DNA of 64,000 nucleotides from Silene latifolia (taxonomy: Eukaryota; Streptophyta; Magnoliopsida; Caryophyllales; Caryophyllaceae). Below the pieces are notes generated by a model that was not told where the DNA came from, searched no databases, and saw only the letters and a program-made list of their open reading frames with translations. Within the stretch, counting starts at the first letter, position 1, and every line of letters starts with the position of its first letter. Both the position numbers and the translations under genes were made by a program. Shown here one piece after another: positions 60,928-64,000 of the stretch. The DNA is taken from the NCBI RefSeq assembly GCF_048544455.1, contig NC_133538.1, forward strand, positions 38,172,969 to 38,236,968, in the 5' to 3' direction.

Positions 60928-61761
60928 CTTCACTGGGGATCCCTTGCCAAGGCAAATAGGATAGACAGCTTTTCTAACATCTCATCACTCCTAGACACCA
61001 ATCTTTCCTTCGTCTTTGACTCTTTTTGAAAAACTTTCATCTGTCCAAAGTCAGATCGAGGTAAGTCGATTGGTTGTACCTCGCCATGGAAATCAAACCG
61101 GTGAATGTAGGCCAACAAAGAAAGCACCACAATACACCCACAAAGACACTTAACCGTTCCTGTCTTCAACCCCTTGACACCCTCAACTACCTTCTCATAG
61201 ACATACTTTGACCAATTAAAACCTTTTATTTTTTCAACATCGTCCACAGCCTTCAACAGTCTGAAATCAACAGAATAATTTGGAGTCGGCGCTAAAAAAG
61301 TGGAGAGCGCATAAAGAACGAACATCTGCTTGAACTCATCACCGCAGGCACCCTTGTTATTCTTAAACCAACTAGTCACCAAATCTAGCTTGATGTTCTG
61401 TGCTGTAGAGATGTTGAACTTCCTTCTCCATTTGTTTTTTAACTCAGTGTCCTCAGCCTGGGATCCACGACCAGTCGCGGTCAGCACCACATTATTACCC
61501 TTCACCGGCAGTAAAAATAGGTCATTAACATCATACTGTGACATTACAAACTCCTCTGTTTCAGTTACATGAACCTTCAAACTGTCGTAATCAAAAGCCT
61601 CAACAAGCAAATCTGTTAGCCCGGAAGGGACTACTGATATATTCATCTTCAATAGTCCTCCAAAACCAATTTCTTTAATGGCTTTCTTTTGCTTTACGGT
61701 AAACTTGCTCATAACATCGACCAACGACTGGGCCATGCACTTAGTTGGGTATTTATCCGGC
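60928..61761 (-). CDS. Plant-mobile-domain-like exon of the Ulp1-like MULE gene
   Basis: The exon is bordered by acceptor AG (61762-61763) and donor GGTAAT at its lower end. It reads RPDKYPTKCMAQSLVDVMSK, AIKEIGFGGLLKMNI, VPSGLTDLLVEAFDYDSL, YDVNDLFLLPVKG, FKQMFVLYALSTFLAPTPN, FNWSKYVYEKVVEGVKGLK, TVKCLCGCIVVLSLLAYIHR and FDF. The blocks IGFGGLL, DV..LLPV.G, FVL.AL...L.PT and NW..YV...V..GV are those of the aminotransferase-like plant mobile domain that precedes Ulp1 in many transposon-derived genes. It is about 275 codons and open apart from a TGA just before the donor, so this exon is well preserved. Further exons downstream are at 60620-60780 (AVFLKSSEGREYILMEKLP). Confidence 0.7.
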
Positions 61762-61763
61762 CT

Positions 61764-62289
61764 GTATTAAGGAAGTGTAAATTAGCACCACTTTGCTTAA
61801 ACAAAGTGTGACACTATTTTATGCCAACAAACCAGCGGAAGAAAGCAACAAAACAAGGATACTGATAAAGGTGTTCTTCTTGTAACACCGAAACTTTAAA
61901 AAACTCAACACGACGAACAAATAAATCAGTAGAAAGGAGAACGGTAACACACATTAATTGCTCATTTATTACAAATTATTAACCCTAATTTTGAATCGAA
62001 AAACTAGAACGCAGAAAATCAATTACTCACTTCGAGCAAAACAGTTAGGCTAAATTTATTACGAATCAAGATAATCGACACAAACAACAACAATAACAAC
62101 AAGAACAAAGAACAACCTAATTTTTTAATAGAAAATTAATTTCCTTCTAAGATCAATTAACAAACAAGTATAATCGATAATGTTACAAGACATCTTTATA
62201 AAGCACTTAAACAAAGATAAAAATATTACAAGATAGGTGTTATCGTAACAACACAAATCAAACTTTAAACATACAAGTTTTGGCCACTA
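61764..62289. other. Intronic or spacer AT-rich DNA
   Basis: AACAAC-rich, no ORF. Likely an intron between the Lys-rich N-terminus and the mobile-domain exon. Confidence 0.4.
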
Positions 62290-63245
62290 GAAAGACACAT
62301 ACTTTTTTAAGACCTCTTCTTTTTCACCTTCACCACCGTCTTGGCTGGTCTCTTCTCTGTTTTAGCCCTCTTCGATATTTTGGAGCTGACGCTCGAGTCA
62401 TCCGAAACCTCATAATCTCTATCACTTTCATCTTCAGATGACATGGGCTTATCTCTAGGTCTCTTTTTTTGTTACTCGTCTTGGTTTCTTTGTTTTACGC
62501 CACCTTTTTGGCACTGCGTTTGTCGGTTTCTTTTTTACAGACATCTTCACGCTCTCTTTCTTGCTTACTAGCTTTTCTGCTATTGGCTCTTTTGCCGCTG
62601 AAACTTTCTTTTTTGGTACAACCTTCTCCGCCGTCTTTTGTTTGGGCACCTTCTTTGCCACCTCTTATGTCACCAACTCTGCAGATTGGCCGTTCTTTTT
62701 TTCGTCCGGCCCTTTGTTCTGATAACTTTTTGGGCACCTCTTCTTTTGTCTCCTTTGCAACCGATTTTGATTGCTTAGTCGCGCCTTTGACGTTGGGGAC
62801 GATTCTTTGCCTTTTGAGGAGGTGCACTTGCTTGCTTCTCAATGGGCACCGATTGCTCCTTCGACAACACTGGTACATCATGCGACGGCTTTTCTGTGCC
62901 TTTTTCCTCGGCACATTGGTTTCTTTTTTTTACTTTGCTGGATCGGAACATTCGCACCTGCTCCTTTGGTCTTCTTCTTTGGTGGCTTAAGCACCTTTTC
63001 GATGAGGGCACCTTACTTTCCTTCACCGCACCTTTTTGAAGGAGCGGGTGTTGCTCGTGGACTCTCTGTGTAGGCACCTTCGTCGCCTTTTCACCGTAGG
63101 ATTTGAAATCTTTTCGGTCTGCATCTTCTTAGTCGGCTTTGGCAAGTTCTCTGTCGGCACCTTTTTGCTCTGTGGCTTCTCTGATGCGGCCACTTTAGCC
63201 TTCTTAGTGGGAGCCGATTTCTCGGTACCTCTTCTTTCCTGACAT
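62290..63245 (-). pseudogene. Lys-rich N-terminal region of the Ulp1-like gene
   Basis: Repetitive basic protein in shifting frames: KKVPKQKTAEKVVPKKKVSA, KEPIAEKLVSKKESVKMSVK and, at the lower end, MSSEDESDRDYEVSDDSS and KRAKTEKRPAKTVVKVKKKR (nuclear-localisation-like). KVPxKK-type repeats (GCACCTTT on plus) recur every 30-60 bp. Multiple frameshifts between 62455 and 63242. The upper end reads MSGKKRYREIGS at 63240, probably the start. Confidence 0.5.
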
Positions 63246-64000
63246 TGTTATTTTCAAAAATTAAAATCAGAAGTTTACAATAACAATATAACAGACAACA
63301 ATTAAATTGAAAAGGAATGATGGTAGTCAAGTCGTTGAAGAAATGACAAATGGAATACGAATAATGGCGGTCGAATAATTTTTAAAGATCAATTGATTCT
63401 GCATTTCTTTGTAAAATGAGACAATATATCATAAACCCTAATAGTAGTGACTTGCGGTCGAGCAAAGATTTGTAGACACATACTCGGATGCATGAGATGC
63501 TTGACTTCCTTCCATCTCTTTGTTGGTTTTGATGGCTTCGTGTCGGCACCTTTTTGCTAGGTGTCTTCTCGATCTTTTGCTACTTTTGCCTTCTTCGTCA
63601 TGCTGATTTCTCGGGCACCTCCGCTTTCCTGACATTGTTTTTCCAAAAATCAAAATCAGAATAAGATTAAAAGTAAATCAATTACAGCTACTACACTGAT
63701 AGGTAATGATCTTTGCTCTTTAAAAGGATAGGGGTAGTATACGCTGTTATCTTGATCGTGTTACAAGAACATTGTTAATGTATATATGTTGGGAAATATT
63801 ATAAACTTCAGGAAAAGGGACATTTCATGCAAATCACTAACAACTCAACACAACGAAGAGTCATAGGGACATACTTGATCCGCATGAGATGTTTCAACGT
63901 TTTTCGTTCTTTGGCATTTTGAAGGCTTCGTGTCGGCGCTTTTTGCTGCTCATTGTCTTTTACGAAGCTTCCACTTTAGCCTTCTTACTGACAGAGATTT
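63245..64000 (-). repeat. Tandem duplicates of the first-exon region
   Basis: GACATTGTT-TTTCCAAAAAT-AAAATCAGAA occurs at 63241 and 63631, each just upstream (minus sense) of an MSGK(K/R)RC/Y-type start. A third similar coding end (AGGCTTCGTGTCGGCGCTTT) is at 63920-64000. The unit is about 390 bp and holds promoter-proximal sequence plus the first codons. It continues beyond the window. Confidence 0.6.

Noticed and set aside
62469..63242. Plus-strand Leu/Phe-rich ORFs
   Set aside because: Shadows of the Lys-rich minus-strand coding; AAG/AAA codons read as Leu/Phe.

Overview
The window looks like a repeat-dominated stretch of a plant nuclear genome, most likely a eudicot. The evidence is Athila, Tat/Ogre-like and Tekay-like LTR elements, a CACTA element, Stowaway MITEs, Helitron-like units, a FAR1/MULE transposase, captured plant gene exons (HR-lesion family, ER Hsp70) with GT/AG introns, and long (TA)n microsatellites. 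I see no intact ordinary single-copy host gene. No database search was possible, so family names rest on motifs recognised by eye.

Layout. 1-2400 is the 3' end of a Tat/Retand-like element with an antisense extra ORF and its own TATA-like box, then a 600-bp LTR. 2401-6311 is AT-rich DNA with two TIR elements embedded in (TA)n tracts. 6312-10760 holds three head-to-tail Helitron-like units, a Stowaway MITE and a 5'-truncated LINE. 11361-22212 is a structurally complete Athila (1735-bp LTRs, TSD ATACA) that lacks reverse transcriptase and integrase. It sits inside an older TA-associated element ending at 23620. 23627-32524 is a TIR element holding fragments of at least two recognisable plant genes plus one unidentified exon. 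It is itself split by a 4.73-kb CACTA element (24546-29275, TSD TGA).

From 32659 to the right edge I read one giant FAR1-type Mutator-like element. A FAR1/FRS-like transposase gene on + (32986-38830, broken by a 2.2-kb solo LTR) faces genes on - that run from about 64 kb to 41.9 kb. The minus-strand genes comprise a Lys-rich N-terminus, a plant-mobile-domain-like exon, a long acidic region of tandemly duplicated small exons, a Ulp1-like cysteine protease, a second decayed Ulp1-like copy and a coiled-coil protein. A Tat/Ogre-like retroelement with gag remnants only and 3.2-kb LTRs (44727-56698) separates the two Ulp1-like copies.

Between the convergent 3' ends (39184-41770) lies the most unusual feature: 14 monomers of about 180 or 200 bp. 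Each contains a roughly 73-nt, almost perfectly self-complementary hairpin with telomere-like TTTAGGG/CCCTAAA motifs in its arms. A five-monomer, about 964-bp higher-order repeat is visible.

A second general observation is that several TIR elements here start directly next to (TA)n tracts and share a bipartite terminal motif (roughly ATC-nn-GTG-n-GA, a short spacer, then GGTG-n-GA). This suggests one superfamily that targets TA microsatellites, with the FAR1/Ulp1 element as a possible autonomous member.
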